Numbered from the stretch's first letter, positions 18,563 to 27,422 are shown. The stretch is DNA of 64,000 nt from Microbacterium sp. B35-30 (GCF_010634855.1 NZ_MWLQ01000001.1:62001-126000), one strand, 5' to 3'. A program made the numbers and translations. Notes: a model not told the origin generated them from the sequence alone.

Positions 18563-19192
18563 ATGGCAGACAAGGACCACGACCCCACGGCCGGCTCAGG
18601 AGCCGGCGACGAGGAAGAGGTCCGTCCTGCCGAGGAGGGGTCGGAGGCGCAGGCCTCCGGCCCCGTCCCGCAGGACGGAGACGCCCAGGACGAGGGCGAC
18701 GAGCTGACGGTGGACGACATCCTCGGCTCGGCGCAGAACGCCGACGCCGCGGCGGAGGACGCCGTGCTGGCCGACCTCGAGTCGGCGCTGCTGAACGACC
18801 TCAAGCGGCTGCAGGCGGAGTACGCCAACTATCGCCGCCGCACCGAGGAGCAGCGCGAGGTCGAGATCGAGCGCGCGCAGGGCGCGGTCGCCAAGGGGCT
18901 GCTGCCCGTACTCGACGATCTCGACCGGGCTGACAAGCACGGCGACCTCGAAGAGGGCTCGCCGTTCGCCGCGATCGCCGAGAAGCTTCGCGGTGTCGCC
19001 GAGCGCATGGGTCTCTCGACCTACGGCGCCGCCGGAGAGGCGTTCGATCCGCAGCATCACGAGGCGATCTTCCAGGTGCCGACGCCCGGCGCGACCGACG
19101 CGACGATCCTCGAGGTCGTCGAGATCGGCTACCGCCTCGGCTCGGTGGAGCTGCGTCCGGCGAAGGTCGTCGTCGCGGTTCCTGCCGACTAG
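18563..19192 (+). CDS. grpE: Nucleotide exchange factor GrpE
   Basis: GrpE releases ADP from DnaK. The 209-residue protein has an acidic disordered N-terminus (~75 residues), then the long dimerising helix (LLNDLKRLQAEYANYRRRTEEQREVE), and the beta-wing domain with the family motif FDPQHHEAI and the ending YRLGSVELRPAKVVVA. The ATG is two bases after the dnaK stop, so the genes are co-translated. Length and motifs match the family. Confidence 0.97.
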   Translation: MADKDHDPTAGSGAGDEEEVRPAEEGSEAQASGPVPQDGDAQDEGDELTVDDILGSAQNADAAAEDAVLADLESALLNDLKRLQAEYANYRRRTEEQREVEIERAQGAVAKGLLPVLDDLDRADKHGDLEEGSPFAAIAEKLRGVAERMGLSTYGAAGEAFDPQHHEAIFQVPTPGATDATILEVVEIGYRLGSVELRPAKVVVAVPAD

Positions 19193-19206
19193 CCGAAGGA
19201 GCACCC

Positions 19207-20202
19207 ATGGCCAGTCAGGACTGGTTCGACAAAGACTTCTACTCGGTGCTCGGCGTCTCGAAGGACGTCAGCGAGGCTGACCTCAAGAAGACGTACCGCA
19301 AGCTCGCCCGCAAGTACCACCCCGACTCCAATCAGGGTGACGCCGCGGCAGAGGCGAAGTTCAAGGAGGTCAGCGAGGCGTACTCGGTGCTCTCCGACGC
19401 GGAGCAGCGCAAGGAGTACGACCAGATCCGCGCGATGGGCTCGGGCGCACGCTTCACCGCGGGCGGCCAGGGCGGCGCCGGCGGCTTCGAAGACGTCTTC
19501 TCGATGTTCAACCAGGGTCGGGGAGCCCGGTACCAGAACGCCGAGGACTTCGAAGACATCTTCGCGATGTTCAACCAGCAGCAGGGCGCGGGCTTCGGCT
19601 CGGGCCGGTTCGGGCAGTCTACGGGCGGCTTCCGCGGCTACGGCGGCCCCACCCGGGGTTCCGATGTCACGGCGCGCACGACGATCGACTTCGTCACCGC
19701 GACCAGGGGCGAGACCATCACGCTGCAGGGCGAGGACGGCAAGCCGTTCAAGGTGAAGATCCCCGCCGGCGTCTCGGACGGGCAGAAGATCCGGCTGCGC
19801 GGCCGCGGGCGTCCCTCGGTCGACGGCGGCGAGAGTGGCGACATCGTCGTGCAGGTCGCGGTGCGTCCGCACCCGGTGTTCACCCGCGACGGGCTCAACC
19901 TGCGCGTCACGGTGCCGGTGACGTTCACCGAGGCCGCGCTGGGCGCCACCATCGAGGTGCCGACGCTCGGCGGCGACCCGGTCCGGCTGCGGGTTGCGCC
20001 GGGAACGCCGTCCGGTCGCGTGCTGCGCGTCAAGGGCCGCGGGGTCGAGACGAGCAAGGGCACCGGCGACCTCCTCGCCGAGGTGCAGGTGGCGGTGCCG
20101 TCGCACCTCGACGACGCCGCGCGCGAGGCGCTCGAGCGCTTTCACAGCCTCGAGCCGAAGGAGAACCCGCGCGCCGATCTCATGAGCAAGGCGCAGGGCT
20201 GA
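19207..20202 (+). CDS. dnaJ: DnaJ-type co-chaperone without zinc finger (type II / CbpA-like)
   Basis: Residues 1-75 form a J domain with the HPD motif (KYHPDSNQGD) that stimulates the DnaK ATPase. It is followed by a Gly/Phe-rich linker and two C-terminal beta domains (TIDFVTATRGETITL; GDLLAEVQVAVP). The four CxxCxGxG zinc-finger repeats of classical DnaJ are absent, as in CbpA or the second mycobacterial-type DnaJ. The linker holds a 21-residue tandem duplication, FEDVFSMFNQ then FEDIFAMFNQ. The 331-residue gene starts 14 bp after grpE, within the dnaK operon. A second, zinc-finger DnaJ probably exists elsewhere in the genome. Confidence 0.95.
   Translation: MASQDWFDKDFYSVLGVSKDVSEADLKKTYRKLARKYHPDSNQGDAAAEAKFKEVSEAYSVLSDAEQRKEYDQIRAMGSGARFTAGGQGGAGGFEDVFSMFNQGRGARYQNAEDFEDIFAMFNQQQGAGFGSGRFGQSTGGFRGYGGPTRGSDVTARTTIDFVTATRGETITLQGEDGKPFKVKIPAGVSDGQKIRLRGRGRPSVDGGESGDIVVQVAVRPHPVFTRDGLNLRVTVPVTFTEAALGATIEVPTLGGDPVRLRVAPGTPSGRVLRVKGRGVETSKGTGDLLAEVQVAVPSHLDDAAREALERFHSLEPKENPRADLMSKAQG
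19486..19578 (+). repeat. Internal duplication in the DnaJ linker
   Basis: A 30-bp unit at 19486-19515 recurs at 19549-19578 with two differences, a period of 63 bp. It encodes FEDVFSMFNQ and FEDIFAMFNQ. The frame is kept. Confidence 0.8.
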
Positions 20203-20216
20203 AATCATGACGAAGT

Positions 20217-20347
20217 CGGTCGTTGAGCGAGCGAAGCGAGTCGAAACGCGTCGTGCCGACGTCGCCCGCCGGTCCGGGGCGTTTCGTCTCCGCGTTTCGA
20301 CTCGCAAGCTCGCTCAACGACCACGTTCCTCGCTCGCTCAACGACCG
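20217..20347. repeat. Cluster of dispersed repeat family A between dnaJ and hspR
   Basis: One plus-oriented copy (CGGTCGTTGAGCGAGCGAAG onward, 20217-20249) is followed by a composite of inverted copies (20279-20347) with CGCTCAACGACC at two places. Together they can fold into large alternative hairpins. The cluster occupies most of the 168-bp gap inside the heat-shock operon and could attenuate or stabilise the hspR part of the transcript. Confidence 0.75.
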
Positions 20348-20370
20348 GGTGTGTGAGAAGGAGGTGCGAC

Positions 20371-20844
20371 ATGCCTGAATCGCACGACATCGACGCGGAT
20401 GCCCCGATCTTCGCGATCGCCGTCGCCGCCGAGCTGTCGGGCATGCACCCGCAGACCCTCCGTCAGTACGACCGGCTGGGCCTGGTCGTGCCGGCCCGCA
20501 CGCAGGGCGGTTCGCGCCGGTACTCACTGCGGCACGTCGAGCAGCTGCGCGAAGTCGCGCGGATGTCTGCCGACGGCATCGGGCTGCCCGCCATCGTGCG
20601 CATCCTCGAGCTCGAGAACCGGGTACAGCAGCTGCACGAGCGCGTGCGCGACCTCGAGGACCGCATGCGGGCCGAACTCGAGAGACGTCCGGGCGCCCGC
20701 GTCTTCGCCGCCGGTGCCACCGGAAACGTCGTGACCCTCCGGCACGGCACCCGGGTGCGTCGGGCGACCGAGATCGTCGTGTGGCGGCCGCGAACGCCGC
20801 TCCCGCCCGCCCCCGAGAGCCCTGAGCAGCCGGCGGACGACTGA
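20371..20844 (+). CDS. hspR: Heat-shock repressor HspR (MerR family)
   Basis: It binds HAIR elements (two before dnaK, one before clpB in this window) and represses the heat-shock genes, with DnaK as corepressor in other actinobacteria. The 157-residue protein has the MerR helix-turn-helix AELSGMHPQTLRQYDRLGLV, the wing QGGSRRYSLRHVEQLREV, and a helical dimerisation segment LELENRVQQLHERVRDLEDRM. The ATG at 20371 has a strong AAGGAGG at 20358-20364. It is the last gene of the dnaK operon but separated from dnaJ by a repeat cluster, so it may also have its own transcript. Confidence 0.95.
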   Translation: MPESHDIDADAPIFAIAVAAELSGMHPQTLRQYDRLGLVVPARTQGGSRRYSLRHVEQLREVARMSADGIGLPAIVRILELENRVQQLHERVRDLEDRMRAELERRPGARVFAAGATGNVVTLRHGTRVRRATEIVVWRPRTPLPPAPESPEQPADD

Positions 20845-20919
20845 GGCGCCCCCGCGCCTGCGCGATTGTCGCGCTTCGGCGGATGACGGTGACGTACCGC
20901 GCATGCCACTATGCAGGTG

Positions 20920-21756
20920 ATGGACACCGCCACCCTCGACGAACTGCGCGCACTCCGGGCACGCGCGTACGGCCCCTCGGCCGACATCCACCAGGATCCG
21001 GCGGCCGTGCGACGCCTGCATGAACTCGAAGCCGGCCGGAAGCCGCTCAGGTCACCGGATGCGGAACAGCCCGCCGCGGCGGCCGACGTCGCAAAGCCGC
21101 CCACGAAGCCCGCACCTCCCGCATCCCCATTACAGGCGGAACGAGCTCGGGAACCCGAAACGCAGAGTGATGCGGTCCAGACGTCGACCTCGACGGACGT
21201 CTTCGGTGCGCTGGAATCGGCCGTTGTTCGCCGGGGTCGAGAGGGACGCGCAGCGGGAGTGTCGCCGATGATGCGGCTCACGTGGGCGGTGTCGGTCGTC
21301 GCGGCCGCCGCGCTGGCGGCGTCGGCGACCTATGTGCTGACCTGGATCGCTCCGGTCTCGGTCTCGAGCGGCGCCGAACAGATCGCCACTCTCGAGCCTG
21401 TGCCGATGGTCGATCTTCCCCCGGGGTGGTTCGGTGCCGGGCCGAGTTCGATGGCGTTCGAGTTCTACGGCATGACGCTCTTCGAGACGGCCGACGGCTT
21501 CACGGCGTCCGGCGGGACGGACTGCTTCGTGATCGTGCCGACCGAAGAACTGCCGGCGGCGGACGCCGACACCGCCAACTGGTCGATGAGCGGAGCCGTG
21601 CACACGGGCTGCGGGGTCGGCGACTTCCCGGCAACGATCGAGTTGCCTGTCGACAGCAATACGCCGGAGGAGCTGCGCTCGAGCTTCCCCGAAGGCAGCG
21701 CACTGCAGTTCGTGCGCGACGGCGACCGGATCGGCGTCTTCCTCGACACTCCCTGA
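20920..21756 (+). CDS. Single-pass membrane protein of unknown function
   Basis: The 278-residue protein has a cytoplasmic N-terminus beginning DTATLDELRALRARAYGPSADI, a Pro/Ala-rich linker, one membrane helix (WAVSVVAAAALAASATYVLTW) near residue 130, and an extracytoplasmic domain of ~130 residues with two Cys (GTDCFVIVP, HTGCGVGDF) likely forming a disulfide. No family was recognised; similar layouts occur in Microbacterium-type genomes. ATG 20920 (with AGGTG just upstream) was preferred to the ATG at 20911. It converges on the large surface-protein gene. Confidence 0.75.
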   Translation: MDTATLDELRALRARAYGPSADIHQDPAAVRRLHELEAGRKPLRSPDAEQPAAAADVAKPPTKPAPPASPLQAERAREPETQSDAVQTSTSTDVFGALESAVVRRGREGRAAGVSPMMRLTWAVSVVAAAALAASATYVLTWIAPVSVSSGAEQIATLEPVPMVDLPPGWFGAGPSSMAFEFYGMTLFETADGFTASGGTDCFVIVPTEELPAADADTANWSMSGAVHTGCGVGDFPATIELPVDSNTPEELRSSFPEGSALQFVRDGDRIGVFLDTP

Positions 21757-21792
21757 GGACTCGGCCGACTCACAGCGCCGAACCAGAAGGGA

Positions 21793-21833
21793 CGGATGCC
21801 ACGGCCGACGACGCGCGCCGGCCGCGGCATCCG
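21793..21833. terminator. Hairpin between convergent genes
   Basis: GGATGCCACGGCC (21794-21806) pairs with GGCCGCGGCATCC (21820-21832) with one mismatch. It lies between the ends of the single-pass membrane protein gene and the LPATG protein gene and could serve both. The arms end in the common GGATGCC/GGCATCC motif. Confidence 0.7.
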
Positions 21834-21836
21834 GAA

Positions 21837-24800
21837 TCAGACCCGCTGGCTGCGCCGTGTCGCGAGCAGCCCGCCGAGAGCGATCAGCACGACAGCGCCG
21901 AGCGGCACCAGTGGTGAGATGCCGCCACCGCCGGTCGCCGGAAGCGGGCGCGTGTTCGCGGTGTTGGTCAGCGTCAGCTCGGCGAGCTGCGGATCCCGCG
22001 AGATCGACATCGGCAGCAGGATGCGCCCGTTGGATTCGGGTGTGAGCGTCTCGCCGTCGACGGTCCACGAGGCAGCGCCCCAGTCGACGCCGGGGATCAC
22101 CGGGAGGTCACCCTCCGAGACCTCGAGAATCGTGCCGACCGGGAAGTACTCCGAGTACACCGGAACGTTCGGTTCGAGATCGACGCGCGGCTGGGGCTCG
22201 CCGTCCCGCCACCAGTCCAGGGGAATGGTGGTGCCCGCCGGCAGAGCCGATGCCCCGTCGCCGGCGATGACCTTCGTGACCGCGAAGCGGGTCAATCCGA
22301 CCACCGAGTTGGTGACCTCCAGAATCGGCGTCTCACCCAAGCCGATCTCCACGAAGTTCGAAGGGCTCCACGTCGTCTCGCTCCACTCGTAGCCCGGCGG
22401 CAGAGCCGCGGCATCGGGCTCCTCCTCGAGCAGGTTCACCACGGTGCCGATCTGGAACTGGATGGGCTGTCCCTCATCGTCGACCGGGCCGGCCGGCGTG
22501 CCGTCGGCAGGGAGCACGAATCGCCCGGCCGTGGGCATCTGTCCGGGCAGATGGGCGACGTAGTCGACCATGAACGAGTCGACGAGCAGCTGGTCTGCGT
22601 CGATGCCGGCGAGGTCCTTCCGGACGAGGAACGTGCCCCGCAGGAGCGATGCGTCGTTGGTGAGCGTCGAGTGCACGACGGCCTCACCGCCTTCGCCGAT
22701 CACCAGCTGCGCCGGGTCGAACGATGTGCCCTGCCAGGTGACGTGGCGCAGCGCCGGAGCGGGATGCTCCGAGAACGTGACCACGGTGCCGTACGGGAAG
22801 GTGAGCGGTGCGCCGGTCTCATCGAGAGGGCTGACCGCCGTGCCGTCGCCGGGAAGGCGTACGACGCCCTCCTCCACCTCGCCTGTGGGCAGGGTCGCCG
22901 TCCACTCGACGGTGAACTCGAGGTCGTCGACCGGAACGTCGGCGGGCAGGTTGACGAACTCCTTCGAAAGCGTGAACGTGCCTTCGCGCAGCGCGTTCGT
23001 CACCGTGATCGCGATGTCTCCGGCGTCCGGCAGGGGGATGTCGACGATCGCCGTCTCGAGCGGTCCGCCGCCCTCGAAGTTCGCCGGCCGGTACTGCGTC
23101 GTGGCGCCGTCGACGGTGACGTCGATGACCGGGAGCACCCAATCCGCGGGGTCGGTGGGGCTGCCGTTCAGGGTCGGCACGAGCTCGGCGAGTTCGAGGG
23201 TGTCGGCACCGGCCTCGACGTCGTCGATGAGCTGGGGTTCACCGAGGGGGACGTCCATGGTGGTGCGGGTGCCCGGCGGGTCGGTGTTGTAGCTCACCGC
23301 GTACCCGTAGGCGGGATCGGCGGCCGCCCCGGCGACGCCCTTCACGATGGTGATCGTCCGTTCGGCCTCGACGGGTGTCACGGCGTTCGTCAGCTCGACG
23401 GCGACGGTGCCGGTGTCCTCGATGACGAAGGTGCGGCCCGGGTCCCAGCCGATGTGGCTCCACTCGTAGCCGTCGGGGGGAGCGATGCCGTCGAGGTCTT
23501 CGCTGAGGACGATGCGGGTGCCGAGCGGGAACTGCTGCCCGACGTCGACGACGGTGCCGTCGAACGGCACGTCCAGAGTGCCCTCGGCGATCTGCGCGCC
23601 GCCGGACCATGCGGTCCACCCCACGGGGACGAAAGCCTGCGACGGGGGCCCCGGAGCGCCGCCCGACAGGTCGTCGATCAGCTTCACGATGCTGAAGGTG
23701 CCGGTGAGCTGCGTGGCGGTGTTGGTCACGACCACGTCGGCGGTGCCGGTGCCGATCGTGAGCGGATTCGGGGTGATGGTCGCGTCGCCCCACTCCCAGC
23801 CGGGGATGCTCTCGGGCTCGATCTCGGCGAAGGTCACGACGGTGCCGATCGGGAACTGGTCGCCGACGGCGACGGGGGTGCCGTCGGCCGGCACCTCGAG
23901 AGTCCCCACGGAGGCGTTGCCGTCGGGGTCGACGGCGCGGTAGTTGACGGTGAAGGTGGTGCCGGCGGGAAGGTCGGCCCCGTCGATGCCGGACAGCTCC
24001 TTGCGGACCGCGAAGGTGCCGCTGTCGGCGGCGCAGGGGATCTCGCCCGAGAAGAGGAACGAGTGCACCTCCCCGCCCTGCAGGATGACGTCCTGACCGA
24101 TCACCTGGCCGTCGAGCGGGGCGGCGTTCACGGTGACGGAGGCGTCGGGCGCGTAGATCGAGCCGTCGATGCGTCCCTGGGCCGCGGTCACGGTCACGTC
24201 GCCGGTCAGCTGCGACAGATCCCAGACCATGTACGGCGAGTGAACGCCCTGCGGGTCGGCGCGGGCGCCCACGACGTCGGTCGTGCCGGCCGGCACGCGG
24301 ATGACGAGCGGGTTCGACACGCCCGGCGTCGGGCCGGGTGAGAACTGGATCAGCGCCGTGCCTGCGATGTCGGCGTAGTCGACGATGTTCGGCTGGTCCG
24401 GGCTCAGGGGCGCGAGGACGACGCGGTCGCCGAGATCCTCAGACACCTCGACCGGATAGCCGATGCCGGCGCCGGGATCGGCGATGTCGTCGAAGCAGCT
24501 GCTCGCCTCCTCCCACGAGGCATCGCGGTTCGCCTCGACATAGTCGGCCACGGCGGTGGCGGAGGTGTTCGCGGTGTAGATGCTGCCGTTGCCGGTCGCG
24601 CCTGCCGGGGGCGCGGCATCCTCCGGGTACTGCTGATGCGTCGCGTCGATGAGCGGCGTCTGATCCGGGTTGGCCGGGTTCTGGTTCAGCCGCAGCCAGT
24701 CGGCCCGGGGGAACGCCTGCCATCCGCCGTCGCGCTGCACCATCTTGAGGTCGCCGTGCAGTGACGGTTCGCTCGTTCCGGCACTCGTGATCGCTAGGAT

Positions 24801-25169
24801 GCCGGTGCTCGCGGTGCTGTACTGCCCGACGAGGAAGCGCGTGGGGTCGCCGTCGACCGTGGGCAGGTCGTAGTCGCCGGTGCCGGCGGACACGTGGATG
24901 ATCGTGTACTGGCTCGCGCTGGGAGCGACGGTCGCGGTGCCGCCGACGGCGATGCTGCCCTCGGTCTCCTGGTTCTGCAGGAGCGCATCCTCCCGCGCGT
25001 AGACCGTGAAGCCACCGGCGATCGCGAAGGGGTTGACCGAGTCCGGGTAGGCGGCGGCCGCCGGCTGCGGGGCGATGGTGCCGCCCACGACGAGTCCTGT
25101 GGCAGCCAGCAGCGTCGCGGTCAGCCCGGCGACCAGCCGGCGGGAGAGGGGTCGGTCGGTCCGCGGCAT
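21837..25169 (-). CDS. LPATG cell-wall-anchored surface protein: choice-of-anchor A domain plus DUF5979-like repeats
   Basis: The 1110-residue protein has a signal peptide (GLTATLLAATGLVVGGTIAPQPAAA). A choice-of-anchor A domain follows (NPFAIAGGFTVYAREDALLQN to SFLFSGEIPC). Next come about six tandem Ig-like DUF5979-type repeats, recognisable by openings such as GTFAVRKELSG, GTFSIVKLIDD, RTITIVKGVAG, GTFTLSKEFVN, GTFLVRKDLAG and TRFAVTKVIAG. The C-terminus is a sortase signal: LPATG at 1076-1080, a hydrophobic helix, and RRSQRV. It is thus attached to peptidoglycan and probably acts in adhesion. No sortase gene is adjacent. GGAGGAG precedes the ATG. Confidence 0.9.
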   Translation of the reverse strand: MPRTDRPLSRRLVAGLTATLLAATGLVVGGTIAPQPAAAAYPDSVNPFAIAGGFTVYAREDALLQNQETEGSIAVGGTATVAPSASQYTIIHVSAGTGDYDLPTVDGDPTRFLVGQYSTASTGILAITSAGTSEPSLHGDLKMVQRDGGWQAFPRADWLRLNQNPANPDQTPLIDATHQQYPEDAAPPAGATGNGSIYTANTSATAVADYVEANRDASWEEASSCFDDIADPGAGIGYPVEVSEDLGDRVVLAPLSPDQPNIVDYADIAGTALIQFSPGPTPGVSNPLVIRVPAGTTDVVGARADPQGVHSPYMVWDLSQLTGDVTVTAAQGRIDGSIYAPDASVTVNAAPLDGQVIGQDVILQGGEVHSFLFSGEIPCAADSGTFAVRKELSGIDGADLPAGTTFTVNYRAVDPDGNASVGTLEVPADGTPVAVGDQFPIGTVVTFAEIEPESIPGWEWGDATITPNPLTIGTGTADVVVTNTATQLTGTFSIVKLIDDLSGGAPGPPSQAFVPVGWTAWSGGAQIAEGTLDVPFDGTVVDVGQQFPLGTRIVLSEDLDGIAPPDGYEWSHIGWDPGRTFVIEDTGTVAVELTNAVTPVEAERTITIVKGVAGAAADPAYGYAVSYNTDPPGTRTTMDVPLGEPQLIDDVEAGADTLELAELVPTLNGSPTDPADWVLPVIDVTVDGATTQYRPANFEGGGPLETAIVDIPLPDAGDIAITVTNALREGTFTLSKEFVNLPADVPVDDLEFTVEWTATLPTGEVEEGVVRLPGDGTAVSPLDETGAPLTFPYGTVVTFSEHPAPALRHVTWQGTSFDPAQLVIGEGGEAVVHSTLTNDASLLRGTFLVRKDLAGIDADQLLVDSFMVDYVAHLPGQMPTAGRFVLPADGTPAGPVDDEGQPIQFQIGTVVNLLEEEPDAAALPPGYEWSETTWSPSNFVEIGLGETPILEVTNSVVGLTRFAVTKVIAGDGASALPAGTTIPLDWWRDGEPQPRVDLEPNVPVYSEYFPVGTILEVSEGDLPVIPGVDWGAASWTVDGETLTPESNGRILLPMSISRDPQLAELTLTNTANTRPLPATGGGGISPLVPLGAVVLIALGGLLATRRSQRV

Positions 25170-25285
25170 GTGGTGGTCTCCTCCCCCGGGGCGCGTGACG
25201 TTGGCGCCGGTCGGGTAGGTCCGAGATTAGCGCGCATCGCCGAACCGGACACGGGGCAGTCTCGACGAGTTCGGAGATCGAGCGG

Positions 25286-25714
25286 ATGATGGTGGACATG
25301 GCGACCCTCGACGACGTCCGCGCCCTCGCGCTCGGCCTCCCCGGAGTGATCGAGCAGGTGGACGGGCACCGCGGCGGGGCGAGCTGGCGCACCCCGGCCG
25401 GGGCGTTCGCCTGGGAGCGCCGTCCGAGCGGGCGCGACCTCGAACAGCTCGCGGCGCTCGGGCGCGAATGGCCCGACGCGGTGGTGGTGGGCCTCCGCAC
25501 CGACGGGCAGCAGGTGAAGCAGGCGCTGCTCGAGACCTACCCCGGCGCGTTCTTCACGATCCCGCACTTCGACGGCTACCCAGCCGTGCTCGTGCGCCTC
25601 GACGCGATCGACCCGCTGCTGCTGCGCGAGGTCGTCACGGACGCCTGGCTGCTGAAGGTCGGCAAGCGCACCGCGAACGAGTGGCTCGCCGCGCACCCCT
25701 CGCCGGCCGGCTGA
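25286..25714 (+). CDS. MmcQ/YjbR family protein
   Basis: A 142-residue protein of the CyaY-like-fold MmcQ/YjbR family. It opens TLDDVRALALGLPGVIEQ and ends with the family segment LREVVTDAWLLKVGKRTANEW. The fold suggests DNA binding, but the biochemical role is unproven. GGAG at 25273-25276 supports the ATG at 25286; ATG 25289 and 25298 are also possible. It ends two bases before the stop of the convergent amidohydrolase gene, leaving no room for a terminator. Confidence 0.85.
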   Translation: MMVDMATLDDVRALALGLPGVIEQVDGHRGGASWRTPAGAFAWERRPSGRDLEQLAALGREWPDAVVVGLRTDGQQVKQALLETYPGAFFTIPHFDGYPAVLVRLDAIDPLLLREVVTDAWLLKVGKRTANEWLAAHPSPAG

Positions 25715-25716
25715 CG

Positions 25717-27342
25717 TCAGAGCCCGCCGGCGTCGTAGGCGATCTCTCCCGCGACGACGGTGCGCACGACGCGGGCCGTGAGCAGCGACTCGGCACCCGC
25801 CGTGAACGGGTCGACGTCGACGATCGCGAAGTCGGCGGCGAGGCCCGCCTCGAGCCGCCCGCGCGTGGCGCCGTCGCCGACGGAGGCCGCGGCATCCCTC
25901 GTCGCGTGAGCGAGCGCCTGCTCGAGCGGCAGTGCGAACTGCGGATGCCGAGGAGCGAACGACCCGTCGAGGGCCGACCTGCGCGTCGCCGCGATGTACA
26001 TGTTGGGGAGGGCCTCGTGGGGCGCGGTCGGCGCGTCCGTCGAGAACGCGAGCAGCGCACCTGCCGCGACGTACTCGGGCCACGCGAAGGCGCGGTCGAC
26101 CCGCTCGTCGCCGAGCATCGCGGCCCAGTTGTCGAAGATCGCGGGGTCGGCGTGCACGGGCTGCATCGACGCGGTGACGCCCAGCCGCGCCATCCGCTCG
26201 GCCGTGCCGGGAGCCGCGTATTCGAGGTGCTCGATGCGGTGCCGGCGCGCCCGGGAGCCGTTGGCCTCCGCCGCGTGCTCGAGCGCGTCGAGGGCGATGT
26301 CGCTCGCGAGGTCGCCGATCGCGTGCAGTGCCACCTGCAGGCCCGCGGCATCGGCTGCGGCGACGACGGGCTTCATGTCGGCGAGCGGCCAGATCGGCTC
26401 GGCGTTCGACCCGTCGGAATACGGATGCCGCATCGCGGCCGTGCACGCATCGATGACGCCGTCGACCACGAGCTTGATGCCGACGATCCGCAGCCACGGC
26501 GATCGCACTGTCTCGGCGAGCTCGACGGCGCGCGCGACCTGCGCGAGGTTCGCCGCTTCGTCGCCGGTGTTCTCGACGAACCAATGCGCCGCGACCCGGA
26601 GCGGCAGGCGCCCGCCGCGGCGTTCGGCCGCCCGCCGGAACGCGGCGAGCCCGAGTTCGTCGAACGCCATGTCGACCGCCCCGGTCACGCCCGTCGCCGC
26701 GTAGGCGGCGAGGGTGCGCTCGACCGCCGCGTCCCGGTCGGCGTCGTCGGTCTGCTCCGCCAGGAACGCCCACGCGTGGGCCTGGGCGGCGGTCTCGTAC
26801 AGCATGCCGTCGGGCTCGCCGTCGGCGTCGCGCCCGATGCGGCCGCCGAGCGGGTCGGGGGTCTCGCGCGTGATCCCGACCTCGGCGAGGGCGGCCGAGT
26901 TGAGCCAGCACGAGTGGTAGTCGTTGGCGTCGAGGTACACCGGCACGTCGGCCACGGCCGCGTCGACCATGGCGGCCGTGGGGACGCCGCCGGGCACCGA
27001 GTCGAAGAGCCAGCCGCGGCCGAGCAGCCGCGCGGCCCCCGGCTTCGCCGCACGCGCCGTACGCAGGCGTTCCTGGATCTCTTCCAGCGTGCGCGCGTCG
27101 GTGAGCCCGACCCGACCGAGCGCCTCGCCCATCATCACGAGATGCGTGTGCGCGTCGGTGAAGCCCGGCAGCAGCAGGCGGCCGTCGAGGTCGATGGTGG
27201 CGGCATCCGGTCCTGCCGCGGCCGTCGCGCGCGCGGTGTCGCCCGCGAACACGACCGTCTGGCCGTCGACGACGAGCGCCTCGGCCCAGGGCTCCGCCCC
27301 CGCGGTGAAGATGCGCCCTCCGGTGTAGACCGTCGCGGTCAT
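25717..27342 (-). CDS. Amidohydrolase family protein (YtcJ-like)
   Basis: A 541-residue metal-dependent hydrolase. It has the small beta domain MTATVYTGGRIFTAG, the metal-binding DAHTHL after LPGFT, the YtcJ-like large insert, HAIGDLASDIALDALE and HRIEHLEYA with further metal-site His residues, and a C-terminal FSTDAPTAPHEALPN with the catalytic Asp. These enzymes cleave N-acyl or amide bonds; the substrate is unknown. It diverges from a TetR regulator gene across an 80-bp spacer with a perfect operator-like palindrome, so it is probably the regulated target. Confidence 0.88.
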   Translation of the reverse strand: MTATVYTGGRIFTAGAEPWAEALVVDGQTVVFAGDTARATAAAGPDAATIDLDGRLLLPGFTDAHTHLVMMGEALGRVGLTDARTLEEIQERLRTARAAKPGAARLLGRGWLFDSVPGGVPTAAMVDAAVADVPVYLDANDYHSCWLNSAALAEVGITRETPDPLGGRIGRDADGEPDGMLYETAAQAHAWAFLAEQTDDADRDAAVERTLAAYAATGVTGAVDMAFDELGLAAFRRAAERRGGRLPLRVAAHWFVENTGDEAANLAQVARAVELAETVRSPWLRIVGIKLVVDGVIDACTAAMRHPYSDGSNAEPIWPLADMKPVVAAADAAGLQVALHAIGDLASDIALDALEHAAEANGSRARRHRIEHLEYAAPGTAERMARLGVTASMQPVHADPAIFDNWAAMLGDERVDRAFAWPEYVAAGALLAFSTDAPTAPHEALPNMYIAATRRSALDGSFAPRHPQFALPLEQALAHATRDAAASVGDGATRGRLEAGLAADFAIVDVDPFTAGAESLLTARVVRTVVAGEIAYDAGGL

Positions 27343-27384
27343 GCGGGAACCTCCCTGTGCCCGGAACCGCCTCGCGGTCCGCTA

Positions 27385-27401
27385 AACGAATACCATTCGT
27401 T
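27385..27401. promoter_or_regulatory. TetR-type operator palindrome
   Basis: AACGAAT-ACC-ATTCGTT, a perfect 7-bp inverted repeat in the gap between the divergent amidohydrolase and TetR genes. Its position 22 bp before the TetR start codon suits autorepression and repression of the amidohydrolase gene. Confidence 0.8.
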
Positions 27402-27422
27402 ATTCTGCCTCATGGAGGACGA

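Noticed and set aside
22551..24341. 596-codon open frame opposite the LPATG surface protein
   Set aside because: Composition is extreme (Gly/Asp/Arg/Val), it is fully antisense to a protein with signal peptide, repeats and sortase motif, and it has no ribosome site.
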